NCBI RefSeq assembly: GCF_946463545.1
Contig: NZ_OX296583.1
Location: forward strand, 310,001-374,000
DNA length: 64,000 bases
Reading direction: 5' to 3'
Source of the DNA: Methanothermococcus thermolithotrophicus DSM 2095
Lineage (GTDB): Archaea > AGJL01 > Methanococci > Methanococcales > Methanococcaceae
The notes under the pieces are model-generated. The model was given only the letters and a program-made list of their open reading frames with translations, searched no databases and was not told the origin of the DNA. The position numbers and the translations under genes were made by a program. Shown in pieces: positions 1 through 8,959 of this stretch; positions within the stretch are counted from its first letter, which is position 1; each line of letters starts with the position of its first letter.

Positions 1-1136
1 AATACATAGTAAGAATCAGAAAAATTGAGGATGAGCTCGAGTCACTTAAGAACAAAAGGGATAAACTTGAAAATGAAATTAAAAGGGATGTTGTTCTTAT
101 TAAAGAGGTCCTGATACCTAAAATAAGTGAGTTAAACGAGAAAATAAAAGAACTAAATGAAAAAAAGAATATGCTTGAAAAAAATATCGGGTTTTACAAA
201 TCCAACATAGAAAAAAATACCGAAATACTCAGAAACAAACGAACAAAATACGAAGAACTTACAAAAGATTTAAAGGAATTAACAGAAAAAAAGGAAAACT
301 ATGAAAAGAAAATAGAGGAACTAAATAATAGAAAAAAAGAACTAACTGAAAAAATAAGCAATATTGACAAAGAAATAAACAATTTATCCATTGATAGGGC
401 AAAGTATGAAACAAAGTTAGAAGAAGAGGAGAGAAAACTCTATCTATGTGAAAATATTGAAGATATTGAAGACGACACAATAAATAAATTAAGTAGCATG
501 GATACAAACGACCTTGAGAGATACCTAATTGACCTTGAAAACGAGATTAAAAAACTTGAACCTGTGAATATGAGGGCCATTGAGGATTATGAGTTTATCG
601 TAGATAGATACAACGAACTCTTTGAGAAGAGAAATGAGTACGAAAAGGATGAGAAAAAGTACCTCCAATTAATTGAAGAAGTCGAAATGAGAAAGAAAGA
701 GGTATTCATGGACGTATTCAACAAGGTTGCAAAAAATTATGAGGAAATATACCGAGAAATTGGAGGAACTGGAAAATTAAGTTTGGAAAATCCTGACAAT
801 CCATTTGAAGGAGGATTATTGATAGATGCCTCTCCAATGAATAAACAGTTGCAGAGTTTGGATGTTATGAGTGGGGGAGAAAAATCCCTAACTGCATTGG
901 CGTTTTTATTCGCAATTCAAAGGTTAAATCCTGCACCATTCTATGTTCTGGATGAGGTTGATGCTGCACTTGATACAAAAAATGCTTCGTTGATTGGAGA
1001 GATGATAAAAAATGCATCTAAAGACTCTCAATTTATTGTAATCTCCCACAGAGAACAGATGATAAGTAAAGCCGATACACTTTATGGGGTTTGCATGGAA
1101 AACGGACTCAGTAAAATTGTTGGGGTTAAGTTATAA
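1..1136 (+). CDS. smc: Chromosome segregation protein SMC, C-terminal part (5' end outside window)
   Basis: The frame is open from base 3, so this is the 3' part of a longer gene. SMC is an ATPase that compacts and segregates the chromosome. The visible part begins in a long Lys/Glu-rich coiled coil (through about base 750) and ends in the C-terminal ATPase lobe: the ABC signature LDVMSGGEKS near 858-890 and the Walker B segment FYVLDEVDAALD near 938-975, followed by the switch histidine region VISHREQM. The tail ends normally at a TAA. A Rad50 is less likely because the signature and D-loop follow the SMC pattern and no zinc hook is seen in this part. The 5' end and hinge cannot be judged. 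Confidence 0.95.
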   Translation, partial: YIVRIRKIEDELESLKNKRDKLENEIKRDVVLIKEVLIPKISELNEKIKELNEKKNMLEKNIGFYKSNIEKNTEILRNKRTKYEELTKDLKELTEKKENYEKKIEELNNRKKELTEKISNIDKEINNLSIDRAKYETKLEEEERKLYLCENIEDIEDDTINKLSSMDTNDLERYLIDLENEIKKLEPVNMRAIEDYEFIVDRYNELFEKRNEYEKDEKKYLQLIEEVEMRKKEVFMDVFNKVAKNYEEIYREIGGTGKLSLENPDNPFEGGLLIDASPMNKQLQSLDVMSGGEKSLTALAFLFAIQRLNPAPFYVLDEVDAALDTKNASLIGEMIKNASKDSQFIVISHREQMISKADTLYGVCMENGLSKIVGVKL

Positions 1137-1175
1137 TTTTTATTTTTTAATTTAATTTTATTTTCCGGTGTTGGT

Positions 1176-1868
1176 ATGAATCTTACAGATTTAAAAAAAG
1201 AAATTTTAGAGTTGGCAGATGAAAAAAATGCAGAGCAGTACAAAAGATTTTTTAAAACTGGAAAAGGAGAATATGGGGAAAAGGATAAGTTTTTAGGAGT
1301 AAGAGTACCAAACCTAAGAAAAATTGCAAAAAAATATAAAAACATTGACTATGACAATATTTTAGAGTTGTTAAAATCCGAATTTCACGAAGAACGGCTC
1401 ACAGCACTTTTTATTTTAATTCACAAGTTTAAAAAAGATAGAGAAACGGTTTATAATATTTACATTAACAATTTGAAGTATGTCAATAATTGGGACCTTG
1501 TGGATACCACTGCACCGCACATTGTCGGAGCTCATCTGTTTGATAAGGATAAATCCATATTGTACAAACTTGCAAATTCAAAGATTTTGTGGGAAAGAAG
1601 GGTTGCTATCCTATCTACATTTTACTTTATAAAAAAGAATGAGTTTAAGGACACCATAGAGATTAGCAAAATTTTACTGAACGATAAAGAGGATTTAATC
1701 CATAAGGCAGTTGGCTGGATGTTAAGGGAAGTTGGTAAAAGAGATATAAACGTTTTAGAGGATTTTTTAAAAATGCACTATAAAAACATGCCCAGAACAA
1801 TGTTAAGGTATGCAATTGAGAAATTTCCCGAAGAAAAAAGAAAGAAGTATTTAAATGGGGAAATTTAA
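1176..1868 (+). CDS. DNA alkylation repair (AlkD-like) HEAT-repeat protein
   Basis: A 230-residue all-helical protein of the AlkD family, DNA glycosylases that remove positively charged N3- or N7-alkylpurines without flipping the base. Seen: the family-typical segments FLGVRVPNLRKIAKKY (about residues 36-51), NNWDLVDTTAPHIVG (about 105-119), LWERRVAILST (about 135-145) and GWMLREVGKR (about 179-188). The NWD, WERR and WMLREVGK motifs carry the Trp, Asp and Arg residues of the AlkD DNA-binding cleft. Length fits the family. Start chosen at the ATG preceded by CCGGTGTTGGT. It lies between smc and mcrBC; a link to the restriction pair is not shown. Enzymatic activity is inferred from family only. 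Confidence 0.88.
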   Translation: MNLTDLKKEILELADEKNAEQYKRFFKTGKGEYGEKDKFLGVRVPNLRKIAKKYKNIDYDNILELLKSEFHEERLTALFILIHKFKKDRETVYNIYINNLKYVNNWDLVDTTAPHIVGAHLFDKDKSILYKLANSKILWERRVAILSTFYFIKKNEFKDTIEISKILLNDKEDLIHKAVGWMLREVGKRDINVLEDFLKMHYKNMPRTMLRYAIEKFPEEKRKKYLNGEI

Positions 1869-1955
1869 CCCAATTAAGGAGAATATTACAAAAGTTGTGG
1901 AAATATGTTTTTATTGTTGAAATTTAGGTATGGGTATGAATTAAATGGGGGGATT

Positions 1956-3551
1956 ATGAACAATATATTAAAGAAAACTGGCGAAATTTTAGAAAGAAAA
2001 AAGCAAATGATTTTATATGGAGTTCCGGGGGTTGGGAAAACTCATTTTACCAATAAATTTAAAGAATATGTTAGAAAAGAAAATTGTAAATTTATAACAT
2101 TTCACCAATCTTTCGCCTACGAGGAATTTATTGAAGGATTAAGGCCCAAAAATGATGAAAATGGAAATATTGTTTATGAAATTGAAGATGGAATACTTAA
2201 GAAAATGTGCATTTTAGCAATTTGGGATGTTTTGAAAAGTAAAGAATGCGATGAAAATAATGTCGATATCGAGTTTAATGAATTAATTGAAAAGTTTAAA
2301 GAAAAATATCCGGTGGGTAGCAAATTAGAAACAATAACGGGTGGAAGATTTGAAATAACGAACTATAATGATAACAAAATTTGCATAATATTATCTTTTA
2401 AGCTAGGATATGGGGTGGGTAAAATAGTCAAAGATGAGGATGGCAAAATTACCACAATGCCCATAATCGGAAAAAGTTCCCATGTTTTTTTATATTCTAA
2501 TTTAGAAAGGCTTTGGAATGATGGAGGAAATGTAAACAATATTCAAGATATAATTACAGATGATATTCAAGATATAATAGGGATTTTGGGAAAAGATAAT
2601 GTAAAAATGGGATATTATTATTCAATTTATGATGAACTAAAAAGCTATTATTATTCAATTTACAAAGAGCTAAAACAAATTTATGATAAACTAAAAGAAT
2701 CGAAGGAGAATAAAGAAAATAACCAACATGTTGTTATTAAAATAAACAATATTGTTGATAAAAAACATGTTGTTATTAATATTGACAATACGCATGAAAA
2801 AACTTACAAAAAAGTTAAAGAAAAAGTTATGCAAGAACTCAAAGAATATAAAAAATCAAAAAACATATTTAAAAAAGAAGATTTTCAAAATGCACCAAAA
2901 TACTACTTAATAATCGACGAAATAAACAGAGGAAATATTTCAAACATTTTTGGGGAATTAATCACACTTTTAGAAAAGGATAAACGATTAGGAGAAGATA
3001 ACGAAATAATAACTGAGCTCCCATATTCAAAAGAGCCGTTTGCAGTCCCATCGAATTTATACATAATCGGAACTATGAATACAGCAGATAAAAGTATAGC
3101 GTTATTGGATGTTGCTTTGAGAAGGAGATTCGGATTTTTAGAAATAGAACCAAATTATGAGCTATTAAAAGATAAAAATATCAAAGGAATTAATTTATCA
3201 GAACTTCTAAAAACGATAAACACTAAAATAACTCTTTTAAAAGACAGAGACCACAGAATAGGGCATTCATACTTTTTAAATATTGAAGATATAGACGATT
3301 TAAAATTTGTTTGGTACAATGAAATAATACCATTGTTAATGGAATACTTCTACAACGATTGGGAATGTTTAAAGGAGATTTTAAAGGATTTTGTTAATGG
3401 GGAAAAACCTAAAATAAATATAAATTCCGATTTAATCGACGATGATTTAAAATTATACGAAATTAAGGAACTTACGGGGGCTGAATTTATAAATACATTA
3501 AATTCAGTAATTAATCCAAAATCAATAGGGGAAAATAATGGGGAGGAATAA
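1956..3551 (+). CDS. mcrB: McrB-like AAA+ GTPase of a type IV (McrBC) restriction system
   Basis: A motor subunit of a modification-dependent restriction system that would work with the McrC nuclease encoded next. Walker A GVPGVGKTH lies at about residues 22-30, Walker B YLIIDEINRGN near 310-320, and the McrB-type MNTADKS motif followed by LDVALRRRFGF (arginine finger region) near 370-390. The start at 1956 follows GGGGGATT; an upstream in-frame start at 1905 is less likely. Two oddities: there is no N-terminal DNA-recognition domain before Walker A as in Escherichia coli McrB, and about 230 residues lie between Walker A and Walker B. That insert contains three short tandem duplications. The stop overlaps mcrC by 14 bp, so the two are translated together. 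Cognate modification unknown. Confidence 0.9.
   Translation: MNNILKKTGEILERKKQMILYGVPGVGKTHFTNKFKEYVRKENCKFITFHQSFAYEEFIEGLRPKNDENGNIVYEIEDGILKKMCILAIWDVLKSKECDENNVDIEFNELIEKFKEKYPVGSKLETITGGRFEITNYNDNKICIILSFKLGYGVGKIVKDEDGKITTMPIIGKSSHVFLYSNLERLWNDGGNVNNIQDIITDDIQDIIGILGKDNVKMGYYYSIYDELKSYYYSIYKELKQIYDKLKESKENKENNQHVVIKINNIVDKKHVVINIDNTHEKTYKKVKEKVMQELKEYKKSKNIFKKEDFQNAPKYYLIIDEINRGNISNIFGELITLLEKDKRLGEDNEIITELPYSKEPFAVPSNLYIIGTMNTADKSIALLDVALRRRFGFLEIEPNYELLKDKNIKGINLSELLKTINTKITLLKDRDHRIGHSYFLNIEDIDDLKFVWYNEIIPLLMEYFYNDWECLKEILKDFVNGEKPKININSDLIDDDLKLYEIKELTGAEFINTLNSVINPKSIGENNGEE
2539..2779 (+). repeat. Three consecutive in-frame tandem duplications inside mcrB
   Basis: Three separate direct repeats follow each other. 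A 16-base unit at 2539-2554 recurs at 2563-2578 (offset 24). A 17-base unit at 2613-2629 recurs at 2646-2662 (offset 33). A 16-base unit at 2725-2740 recurs at 2764-2779 (offset 39). All offsets are multiples of three, so the reading frame is kept; the protein shows DIQDII twice, YYYSIYDELK / YYYSIYKELK and HVVIKINN / HVVINIDN. The duplicated zone sits in the insert between Walker A and Walker B. Confidence 0.9.
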
Positions 3552-4863
3552 AACCATTACCTTTTTTGAACATCAAAAGAAAACCTTTAAAGAACTGGAA
3601 AAAGAAGAACTATCAAAAAATGAAGTTAAAAAACTTATAAAACTAAACGATAAACTAAAAATTTTTGAAATCGGTTATAGCTCAGTAAATGCAAAACAGT
3701 TTGTAGGAGCTCTGAAAATCAAAAACAAAACCATTCAAATATTACCTAAGATATACAACAATGAAGAAAACAAAGAAAAAGAGGCCCTAACTAACCTTTT
3801 ATACATGCTTTCCTACACAAAAAAACTAAAAATAAGAGAAGATATTGCAAACCTAACAAAAAATAATGATTTATTTGAAATTTACATTTACCTTTTTGCA
3901 AAAAATCTGTTAAAGGAGATCGAAAAAGGATTTTATAAAGACTATAACAAAAAGGAAGAAAATTTAAACTTTTTAAAGGGAAAACTAAACACAACTAAAC
4001 AGATAAAACACAATATAATAAACAAACATAAACTCCACTGTACTTACAAAGAATTTTCAGAAAACAACCTAATAAATCAAATTCTAAAATATACTATTGA
4101 ACTATTGAAAAACATAACAAAAAGTTCAAAGAATAAAAAATTATTGGATAATTTGAGTTTTATTTTTGAGGACGTTGAATATAAAATCATAACACTAAAT
4201 GACTTTAAAAAAATCCACTTCAACAGAATGAGCGAGAGATTTAAATACTATGTCGAGATGGCGGAGCTCTTTATTTTAAATTCATCGATTAATTTAAATT
4301 CAAAAGATTTTCATACCTTTTCTTTAATTTTTGATATGAATACCTTGTTTGAAGAATTTATTGGAAATATTGTAAAGAACCATAAGGATGAGATTTTTGG
4401 AAATGAAAACTTGAATGTTCATTTGCAACATACTAAACATTATTTATTAAGAGCTGCGAAAATCGAAGACTCTCAAGGTACCGAAGATTCCTTTAATTTT
4501 TCCGTAGATAAAAATAATAGGGGTGCTTTTAGATTAATTCCAGATATTGCAGTGCTAAAGGAAAATGAACCTTATTTAATAATTGACACAAAATACAAAA
4601 AATTAGACCAAACTAAACCGTATAGTAATATCTCCCAGTCTGACATTTACCAGATGTTTGCCTATCTGAAGAAGTATGATTGTAAAAAAGGAATCCTATT
4701 GTATCCAAAATATAATGAAGAGATTAAAGAAACCTTTTACATAGACAATAAAACGATATTGCATATAGTGCAGATTGATTTAAAATATAACATGTTTACT
4801 GGAAGAACCCACTATATCAATAAAATCAAAAAAGAACTATCCAGACTAATGGACGAAATTTAA
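3538..4863 (+). CDS. mcrC: McrC-like nuclease subunit of the McrBC restriction system
   Basis: A 441-residue protein of the McrC family, which stimulates McrB GTPase and carries the PD-(D/E)xK nuclease. Seen: an N-terminal region with FVGALKIKNKTIQILPKIY (about residues 55-75), a middle family motif TLFEEFIGNIVK, and the C-terminal nuclease core with LIPDIAVLKENEPYLIIDTKYKKL (shown here only as a location, about residues 333-356), where the Asp and the DTK triad supply the metal-binding acids and Lys. The ATG follows GGGGAAAATA and overlaps the end of mcrB by 14 bp, a coupled arrangement. The gene looks intact and would cleave DNA with a modified base; which base is unknown. Confidence 0.9.
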   Translation: MGRNKTITFFEHQKKTFKELEKEELSKNEVKKLIKLNDKLKIFEIGYSSVNAKQFVGALKIKNKTIQILPKIYNNEENKEKEALTNLLYMLSYTKKLKIREDIANLTKNNDLFEIYIYLFAKNLLKEIEKGFYKDYNKKEENLNFLKGKLNTTKQIKHNIINKHKLHCTYKEFSENNLINQILKYTIELLKNITKSSKNKKLLDNLSFIFEDVEYKIITLNDFKKIHFNRMSERFKYYVEMAELFILNSSINLNSKDFHTFSLIFDMNTLFEEFIGNIVKNHKDEIFGNENLNVHLQHTKHYLLRAAKIEDSQGTEDSFNFSVDKNNRGAFRLIPDIAVLKENEPYLIIDTKYKKLDQTKPYSNISQSDIYQMFAYLKKYDCKKGILLYPKYNEEIKETFYIDNKTILHIVQIDLKYNMFTGRTHYINKIKKELSRLMDEI

Positions 4864-4924
4864 CGTGTTTTTTTGTAATTATGACACCGTTAAGTTTTTA
4901 TAGTGTGCTACAAAATTATTCATT

Positions 4925-5090
4925 ATGGGGCTTTTTAACATGTTTTTGGCTTATACTGTGTTATTGGTCTTTTTTTAGGTGCCGGATTTATTGGCACACT
5001 TTAGCACGACAACCGCATCAATCCCATCTTGATAGTGGTTATCTTGCTATTGCTCAAGGTCATAAATAGTGAACTAAAAGTCACTATTTT
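4925..5090 (+). ncRNA. Candidate structured RNA with four successive hairpins, upstream of ablA
   Basis: Seen directly: hairpin 1, GTGCC 4979-4983 with GGCAC 4993-4997; hairpin 2, AACC 5011-5014 with GGTT 5037-5040 and ATCAA 5017-5021 with TTGAT 5029-5033 (heptaloop); hairpin 3, ATCTTG 5041-5046 with CAAGGT 5055-5060; hairpin 4, nine perfect pairs 5064-5072 with 5081-5089, running into a short T stretch. A TATA-like TTTTTATA near 4895-4902 would place a start around 4925. The 5' end is a guess. It could be a free small RNA, or a remnant of a mobile element. Expression unknown. Confidence 0.45.
5064..5090 (+). terminator. Nine-pair hairpin followed by T-stretch
   Basis: AAATAGTGA at 5064-5072 pairs perfectly with TCACTATTT at 5081-5089 around an eight-base loop, and the 3' arm runs into TTTT. 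It could end the candidate RNA upstream of ablA. Archaeal termination depends mainly on U-tracts, so the hairpin may instead stabilise a 3' end. Confidence 0.4.
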
Positions 5091-5136
5091 AAGCAGGGGA
5101 TTTATCCAATGATTTTGATGTAAGGTTTTATTTGAT

Positions 5137-5144
5137 TTATATTT
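5137..5144 (+). promoter_or_regulatory. TATA-like box for ablAB
   Basis: TTTATATT about 72 bases before the ablA start, giving an expected transcription start near 5165. A homologous operon is salt-induced in methanogens, but no specific operator was recognised here. Confidence 0.4.
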
Positions 5145-5208
5145 GCCACATACTTTCCATAGGAACATGTGGATATAATAGCCCCGCAATTGATAAATAA
5201 GGAGGCAT

Positions 5209-6525
5209 ATGATGGAAAAAATATTTGATAAAAAGCATAAAGATTTTGCAGAAAGAATATCAGAAAACGTAAGCTTAGAAGAATGGTACGACTGGAAATG
5301 GCAGTTAAAAAATTCAATAAGAGATATAGAGACTTTTGAAGAAGTGTTGGGAATAAAATTCCCTGAAGATGAAAAGGCAGAATTGCAGAAGGCGGCAGAT
5401 GTATTTCCACTATCCATTACTCCATATTATGCATCTTTGATAGACGTAAAAAACTTTAGAGACGATCCTATTTTTAAGCAGGCTTTTGTTGGAGTGGAAG
5501 AATTAATAACAGAAAATTTTGAAATGGCTGACCCATTGGCTGAAGACAGCGATTCTCCAGTTCCAGGATTAACTCACCGTTATCCAGATAGGGTTTTACT
5601 CTATGTTAGCCATGCCTGTGCCGTATACTGTCGTCACTGTACACGTAAAAGGAAAGTTGGAGACGTAGATAGTATTCCGTCAAAAGAACAGATACAAAAA
5701 GGGCTGGACTATATCCGAGACAACCCACAAATAAGGGATGTTCTTTTATCAGGGGGAGATCCTTTACTACTATCTGACGATTATCTAGACTGGATTTTAA
5801 CTGAGCTCTGGGACATACCACATATCGAAGTTGTTAGAATCGGTACAAGAGTTCCTGTTGTCCTGCCTTATCGTATTACCGATGAATTGGTAAATATGTT
5901 GAAAAAACACCATCCCCTGTGGATAAATACACACTTCAACCATCCAAAAGAAATAACAAAATCTTCAAAAAATGCATTGAGAAGCTTGGCAGATGCAGGA
6001 ATTCCTTTAGGAAATCAAACTGTACTGTTACGAGGTGTCAATGACTGCCCATATGTTATTAAAAAACTCAATCAAAAACTGGCTGCAAATAGGGTAAGGC
6101 CTTACTATCTCTTCCAGTGTGATTTGTCAGAGGGGTTATCACACTTCCGTACATCCGTAAGAAGAGGTATTGAAATTATTGAAAGTTTAATTGGACATAC
6201 AAGTGGATTTGCAGTCCCAAGATATGTGGTGGATGCCCCAGGAGGGGGAGGAAAAATACCAGTCATGCCTAACTATGTAATTTCATGGGGAACTGATAGA
6301 GTTATTTTAAGAAACTATGAGGGAGTTATCACGACCTATAAAGAACCGGAACATGGTGGCAGCGATTGTAATAACGATTGTGTAAACTGTACGAGATGTT
6401 TGGATACTGAAGGGGAAGAACACGATTTAGTTGGAATAGAGAAATTGTTATCTAATTCAGATAAAACCATATCTCTAATCCCACAAGGAACCAGAAGAAT
6501 TGAAAAAAGGGAGAACGATGGATAA
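5209..6525 (+). CDS. ablA: Lysine 2,3-aminomutase
   Basis: Radical SAM enzyme converting L-lysine to beta-lysine, the first step to the osmolyte N-epsilon-acetyl-beta-lysine. The radical SAM cluster motif is C137-AVY-C141-RH-C144, and the pyridoxal phosphate lysine is K349 in PGGGGKIPV. Other family segments include [10 protein letters not shown] (about residues 181-190), [11 protein letters not shown] and VLLRGVND. At 438 residues it matches clostridial and methanogen homologues, with a Cys-rich C-terminal tail ([11 protein letters not shown]) near 386-396. The start ATG follows AAGGAGGCAT; a second ATG immediately after it is possible. The stop overlaps ablB by eight bases, so the two are one operon. 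Confidence 0.96.
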   Translation: MMEKIFDKKHKDFAERISENVSLEEWYDWKWQLKNSIRDIETFEEVLGIKFPEDEKAELQKAADVFPLSITPYYASLIDVKNFRDDPIFKQAFVGVEELITENFEMADPLAEDSDSPVPGLTHRYPDRVLLYVSHACAVYCRHCTRKRKVGDVDSIPSKEQIQKGLDYIRDNPQIRDVLLSGGDPLLLSDDYLDWILTELWDIPHIEVVRIGTRVPVVLPYRITDELVNMLKKHHPLWINTHFNHPKEITKSSKNALRSLADAGIPLGNQTVLLRGVNDCPYVIKKLNQKLAANRVRPYYLFQCDLSEGLSHFRTSVRRGIEIIESLIGHTSGFAVPRYVVDAPGGGGKIPVMPNYVISWGTDRVILRNYEGVITTYKEPEHGGSDCNNDCVNCTRCLDTEGEEHDLVGIEKLLSNSDKTISLIPQGTRRIEKRENDG

Positions 6526-7354
6526 GATTGTAAAAATTTGTGGTTCAGTTGTCCAATTAGGGGAATTGAACAGCAGAATTTACCTAATGAAGTTGAACCA
6601 AAATAAAGTAGATGAATTATTACCAAAGTTGGATGATATTTGTATCAAAAATAAATATACTAAGATATTTGCTAAAGTACCAAGTCGTCTAAAGGAAGAA
6701 TTTGAAAATGCCGGTTATAGGGGAGAAGCATTCATAAAAGAATATTTTTTAGATGATGACGTTCTATTTATGTCAAAATACTTTAGCGACGATAGAAAAA
6801 CCAGTAAATATCCTGAAAAAGTTAGAGAAGTAATAGACGTTGCAAAGAGTAAGAAACCTGTTGAATCCATTAAATCCCCTAAATTGGATGATAGTTTCTC
6901 ATTAAATATTGCCTGTAAAGATGATGCAGAGGAATTGGCAAATCTATACAAAGAAGTATTTGAAACCTATCCATTCCCAATTTACGATCCAAAGTACATT
7001 CTTGAAACTATGGATTCCCATGTAATTTATTTTATAATTAAACATTCGGGTAAGATTGTGGCGGCATCATCATCTGAGATAGATAAAGAAAATAGATGTG
7101 TCGAAATGACAGATTTTGCAGTATTGCCTGAGTATCAAGGTTATGGATTGGCCCAAAACTTACTCTTTGCAATGGAAGATGAAATGAGAAAAAATGGAAT
7201 TAGGGTAGCATATACGATTGCAAGGGCGTTATCTTTTGGCATGAACATCACCTTTGCAAAACTTGGATATGAACATACTGGAACTCTTGTAAACAATACA
7301 AACATTTGTGGAAAGTTAGAGGACATGAATGTTTGGTATAAACCTCTAAAATAA
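6518..7354 (+). CDS. ablB: Beta-lysine N-epsilon-acetyltransferase
   Basis: GNAT-family acetyltransferase that uses acetyl-CoA to acetylate beta-lysine, giving N-epsilon-acetyl-beta-lysine, a compatible solute made by methanogens under high salt. The C-terminal GNAT core is visible: [22 protein letters not shown] (location about residues 193-214), with the acetyl-CoA loop QGYGLAQ, and [13 protein letters not shown] after it. The ATG at 6518 follows GGGAGAACG and overlaps the ablA stop; an upstream in-frame TTG at 6500 lacks a proper site. Position next to ablA makes the assignment firm. 278 residues. Confidence 0.93.
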   Translation: MDKIVKICGSVVQLGELNSRIYLMKLNQNKVDELLPKLDDICIKNKYTKIFAKVPSRLKEEFENAGYRGEAFIKEYFLDDDVLFMSKYFSDDRKTSKYPEKVREVIDVAKSKKPVESIKSPKLDDSFSLNIACKDDAEELANLYKEVFETYPFPIYDPKYILETMDSHVIYFIIKHSGKIVAASSSEIDKENRCVEMTDFAVLPEYQGYGLAQNLLFAMEDEMRKNGIRVAYTIARALSFGMNITFAKLGYEHTGTLVNNTNICGKLEDMNVWYKPLK

Positions 7355-7544
7355 TATTATACACGTTCGACCTTTGCTTATTTTTTTATTTTATTTATTT
7401 TAAATGCCAATTAGTTTTTAACTTTAAGTTTTATGGCGGTAGTTTTTTGTATTGTATATACACATACTTTTCTATATCTTTAATTTTTCAATCTAATTTA
7501 ACAAACTGACAGCATAATAAACATACATACAACGGGGTGAATTA

Positions 7545-8813
7545 ATGATCAGGACTGAGCTCATAGATGAATCTATAAAAATATCATCTGATTTAATTAA
7601 AATAAATTCAGTGAATCCTACATTTGGTGGAAATGGGGAAAAAGAAAAAGCAGAGTATGTATTGGGAAAATTAAACGAATACATAAAAAAATACAATATA
7701 AAAAACTGCGTTATAAAGGAGTACAACACGGTTGATAAAAACAATATAGAGAGGCCAAATATTGTTGCAAAGTTTGATTTTGGTAGGGAAAAGACCTTGC
7801 ATATAATATCTCATCTCGATACAGTTCCAGAAGGAGATTTAAGTTTATGGGAATCAAATCCTTACGAGCCAGTTGTAAAGGATGGAATGATATATGGGAG
7901 GGGGAGTGAAGACAACCATAAAGCCATTGTTTCGTCGTTCTTATTGTTAAAGATGATTTTTGAAGGTAATGCCCCTGAAAAACATGAGTTTCCAAAATAC
8001 AATTTAAATTTAATATTTGTATCTGATGAAGAGGATGGGAGCGAATACGGATTAAAATATTTAGTAGATAATTATGAAAATGAAATATTTAAGAAGGATG
8101 ATTTAATAATCGTTCCAGATTTTGGCACCCCTGATGGAAACTATATAGAAATAGCTGAAAAAAACATACTCTGGATTAAGTTTAAAATAAAAGGTAAACA
8201 GTGCCACGGTAGTACTCCAAACGACGGTATTAATGCAAATATAATTATGTTCAACTTTGGAAATGAATTGTATAGGCAATTATACCAAAGATACGACAAA
8301 AAGGACGAAATCTTTTCTCCAGCATGTTCTACTTTTGAGCCTACGGTAGTTGTAAATAACGTTGAAAATGTAAATACAATCCCAGGATATGTTGAAGTTT
8401 GTTTTGATTGTAGAATTTTACCTGATTACGATGTAGATGAGGTTTTAAAGTTTGTTGAAAAATATATCGATAACTTTAAGAGAAATATTAAAAACTATTT
8501 TGTTGTCTATGATACCAAAGAGGAAGATGAAATCGAAATTACTTACGAGATACTAAAAAAAGAAAAATCCCAAAGAACAAAAGAAAACTCCACATTGGTT
8601 TTAGAATTGAAAGATGCCATAAGAAATGCCCTAAATAAAGAGCCGCAACTCTGTGGAATGGGTGGAGGCACAGTTGCAGCATTCTTGAGAGAGAAAGGAT
8701 ACGATACAGTAGTTTGGGGCATTGGAGAGGAAACTGCCCACCAGCCAAATGAGCATATAAAAATTAAAGATTTAATAAAAATGGCAGAAGTCTATTTGGA
8801 GATTTTAAAGTAA
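7545..8813 (+). CDS. M20-family metallo-hydrolase (peptidase / deacylase)
   Basis: A 422-residue zinc hydrolase of the M20 family (ArgE / DapE / CPG2 group). Metal-site motifs are in order: LHIISHLDTVPEGD (His and catalytic Asp, about residues 84-97), GRGSEDNHKAI (bridging Asp, about 122-132), VSDEEDGSEYG (Glu pair, about 163-173), VPDFG, and the C-terminal ETAHQPNEHI (His, about 399-408). The dimerisation lid domain lies between about residues 195 and 330. The substrate cannot be told from sequence; annotation as succinyl-diaminopimelate desuccinylase in related genomes is unproven. As remembered for M. jannaschii, a homologue sits just before mfnE. The ATG follows GGGGTGAATTA. Confidence 0.88.
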   Translation: MIRTELIDESIKISSDLIKINSVNPTFGGNGEKEKAEYVLGKLNEYIKKYNIKNCVIKEYNTVDKNNIERPNIVAKFDFGREKTLHIISHLDTVPEGDLSLWESNPYEPVVKDGMIYGRGSEDNHKAIVSSFLLLKMIFEGNAPEKHEFPKYNLNLIFVSDEEDGSEYGLKYLVDNYENEIFKKDDLIIVPDFGTPDGNYIEIAEKNILWIKFKIKGKQCHGSTPNDGINANIIMFNFGNELYRQLYQRYDKKDEIFSPACSTFEPTVVVNNVENVNTIPGYVEVCFDCRILPDYDVDEVLKFVEKYIDNFKRNIKNYFVVYDTKEEDEIEITYEILKKEKSQRTKENSTLVLELKDAIRNALNKEPQLCGMGGGTVAAFLREKGYDTVVWGIGEETAHQPNEHIKIKDLIKMAEVYLEILK

Positions 8814-8959
8814 CATTAAATATACAAGAGCTACAATTAAATCACATTAAACATTTTTTGAAGAACTTAGATTAAATATTAAATTTAGAAACATTAATTA
8901 GTTATATCTTAATCTTCTAATGGTAATATGCCCAAAAACTTCAAAATAAATTGATTTCT

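Larger units (their letters stand above)
4864..5208. other. 345-base gap between mcrC and ablA
   Basis: Contains a chain of four hairpins (described separately), a TATA-like box near ablA and no convincing gene. A 62-codon open frame at 4881-5069 crosses the hairpins and has no recognisable protein features. The stretch about 4977-5062 is visibly richer in G+C than the flanking DNA, as structured RNAs often are in AT-rich archaeal genomes. Confidence 0.7.

Noticed and set aside
4881-5069. 62-codon frame before ablA
   Set aside because: No recognised motif and it runs through four stable hairpins; a structured RNA explains the sequence better. A transposon remnant could not be shown.
5001-5417. 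Minus-strand frame covering the ablA promoter
   Set aside because: Overlaps ablA antisense and lacks any family feature.
6500-6517. Upstream TTG start for ablB
   Set aside because: The ATG at 6518 has GGGAG at the right distance; the TTG has none.
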